A stretch of DNA of 64,000 nucleotides, taken from Macrobrachium rosenbergii. Taxonomy: Eukaryota; Arthropoda; Malacostraca; Decapoda; Palaemonidae. The stretch lies in assembly GCF_040412425.1 (NCBI RefSeq), contig NC_089763.1, positions 58,821,915 to 58,885,914 of the forward strand. Direction: 5' to 3'. The position numbers were made by a program, and so were the translations under genes. Position 1 is the stretch's first letter, and each line of letters starts with the position of its first letter. The notes beneath the pieces were generated by a model. The model saw only the letters and a program-made list of their open reading frames with translations. It was not told the DNA's origin and searched no databases. This document shows positions 62,691 through 64,000 of this stretch, piece by piece.

Positions 62691-63872
62691 AAGCTCACAA
62701 ACAAGCTTTGTTCGGTCTTGGTGGAGAGAATTGCATTAATCTCAGGTAAAATGTGGTTTGCTATTGTGGTAGTTATGCCATGAATGTTAAAGTGGAAAAG
62801 AAATGTATTTTCTCTAAAGAAAATTATTTTGATATAGGGGCGGATTATTATGCCAGTGAAATCCTTTTGTAAAAAGAAGGTTCTCTATTATACAAAAGAC
62901 AAAAGTTAGTGAGCATTTACCTAGAACATTTGATATGCTCAGTCAAAATAAACAATGGGGTACAAAATATAACAATGAAAATTAATTCAATCACTGCTAC
63001 AATCTTCACTAAAAGGTCTATTCACAAGCATCTCATTGTAAGACAAGTATTTCTAAAGTTTATCTAAAGGTTCATTCACTTTATTATGGAACAATGTTTC
63101 GGGCACCATTAATTTCTTCTCATACATCCTACGTTTAAAGATTATTGGTTACTCTTGGGAGCTCTCTGTCAAGCAATTAATTAGGAAAATCACTTACAAA
63201 GCTCACCATTAAGAAGCTTACCTGAATGGCAAACTTCTACACCTGCGGGGAAGAAACAAATAACAGTTGGTAGTGGAAGGAAATAGTGACACATTAGCAA
63301 CAAATATAAAAAATCATACAAAAAATTAAAAATTCCTGAAAATTCTTTACAAAAAATTGTGAGGCACTACAACACCAACCAGCAAAGACAGCTCCAATCC
63401 CTGGGTTCTGCTGCAAAGGATTGATAGAGATATCCAGCTATCTCCGTTGCCACTCGGCGAGAAGCCTATGCTTGCAAGGGAAGCTGTATAGTCTCTAGTC
63501 GTGAAAGCACAGGGATTGTACTGCCTGAGGAACCGCTTCACCTGTCACTGACACAGAAGATCGGGACAGGGAGGAACTCTTCTTAGTGCCTCGGAAGCAG
63601 AGCTAGCAGGTCAGGCAAAAGGCGAAGTCTTCTAGCAGTCATCTAAATTCGGGGTGAACAGCACTTGCTGAACGCCTTGCGAATTAGACAAATACGAAGG
63701 GAAGATGATGATGTTGAGGTTGTTCCACCATGTCAGCATGCTTCACTGTAGCCATCTGTGGGTCTGATATGATGAAGCAGAAGACCTGCAGACTTCTGTT
63801 GAGCCGGGAGGCGAACAGAAAGATGATAGGGAACCCTTAAGTCAAGCAACCTCTCTGTGAAGAATTGAGTGA
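62691..63872. other. Unidentified ~1.18-kb insertion in LINE copy E
   Basis: LINE sequence stops at about TTGTTTCAG (62676-62684) and resumes at GTCAGGTTGGAGCGACA (63873). Copy D has the uninterrupted form TTATTTCAGGTTCAGGATGG. The insert is AT-rich on the left and GC-richer on the right (63360-63850), with no frame I recognise. No TIRs are evident. It could be an LTR, a non-autonomous element or host sequence brought in by rearrangement. Confidence 0.5.
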
Positions 63873-64000
63873 AGGTCAGGTTGGAGCGACAATGTTAGAA
63901 GTATTCAACCAAGAAGAAGGAGTACTGCAAGGAAGTGTTCTAAGCATAACCTTGTTTGCCTTAGTAATCGATTGGTTATCCAAAATGCATCCCCCATTCG

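Larger units (their letters stand above)
59640..64000 (+). mobile_element. Second I/Jockey-type LINE, copy E (interrupted, continues past the window)
   Basis: ORF1 (59640-60545), endonuclease (about 60827-61500) and RT (from about 62080) are in order. The family differs from copies A-C (EECNLRGN and NQEEGV blocks) but matches copy D. An unrelated ~1.18-kb segment (62691-63872) splits the RT. The RT resumes with VGATMLEVFNQEEGVLQGSV (63882-63941) and runs off the right edge. Confidence 0.8.

Overview
The window is a repeat-dominated stretch of an animal nuclear genome. It carries very long (AT)n microsatellites, about 25 tracts of 50 to 460 bp and roughly 3 kb in all by eye. It also holds tRNA-derived SINEs and several non-LTR retrotransposon families whose ORF1 carries CCHC zinc knuckles. 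DNA transposons with TA or TTAA target duplications, Penelope-like GIY-YIG fragments, a Ty3/gypsy gag-pro and a Helitron helicase remnant complete the set. This mix and SSR load suggest an arthropod, most likely a decapod crustacean (shrimp-like); that is inference, not proof. I found no host protein-coding gene, no rRNA and no genuine tRNA gene. Every recognisable coding region belongs to a mobile element and nearly all are broken.

Layout. 1-1.3 kb: three tandem ~360-bp units with tRNA-type A and B boxes, then (AT)n. 1.5-3.0 kb: remnant of a LINE with a FADD box. 4.6-5.8 kb: complete but dead Tc1/mariner element with ~70-bp TIRs. 5.8-8.8 kb: I-like LINE copy A, internally deleted. 8.8-9.2 kb: tRNA-derived repeat. 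12.6-15.5 kb: AT arrays, an LTR-like direct repeat pair and a TTAA-flanked piggyBac-like MITE. 15.5-16.0 kb: Penelope-like C-terminus. 16.0-21.9 kb: I-like LINE copy B. 21.9-24.2 kb: gypsy gag-pro (minus) and a 63-bp minisatellite. 27.0-28.4 kb: Tc1-like element between two (AT)n arrays. 29.1-29.7 kb: LINE copy D. 31.7-33.3 kb: internally deleted long-TIR transposon. 33.4-35.9 kb: two SINE families, one forming a foldback. 36.2-37.4 kb: polypyrimidine satellite. 37.5-40.2 kb: a hairpin MITE and an ~850-bp foldback. 40.8-42.2 kb: Helitron and Penelope fragments. 42.75-46.1 kb: long-TIR transposon with a two-exon transposase. 47.9-53.8 kb: SINE and I-like LINE copy C, which carries an inverted duplication. 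55-57.5 kb: two further LINE scraps and a SINE. 59.6-64 kb: a second I/Jockey-type LINE (copy E) that runs off the window.

How the parts relate. The I-like LINE (ORF1 with zinc knuckles; ORF2 with APE endonuclease, RT and RNase H; (TAA)n end) shares its last ~60 bp, including a GAGCTG/CAGCTC hairpin, with the tRNA-derived SINEs at 33.4 and 55.6 kb. That is the signature of a LINE/SINE partnership. The long-TIR DNA transposon occurs both as a near-complete copy with TA target duplications and as a deleted derivative. Its TIRs carry a CRE-like TGACGTCA palindrome close upstream of the transposase start. Several elements touch or flank (AT)n arrays, so TE insertion and microsatellite growth look linked here.
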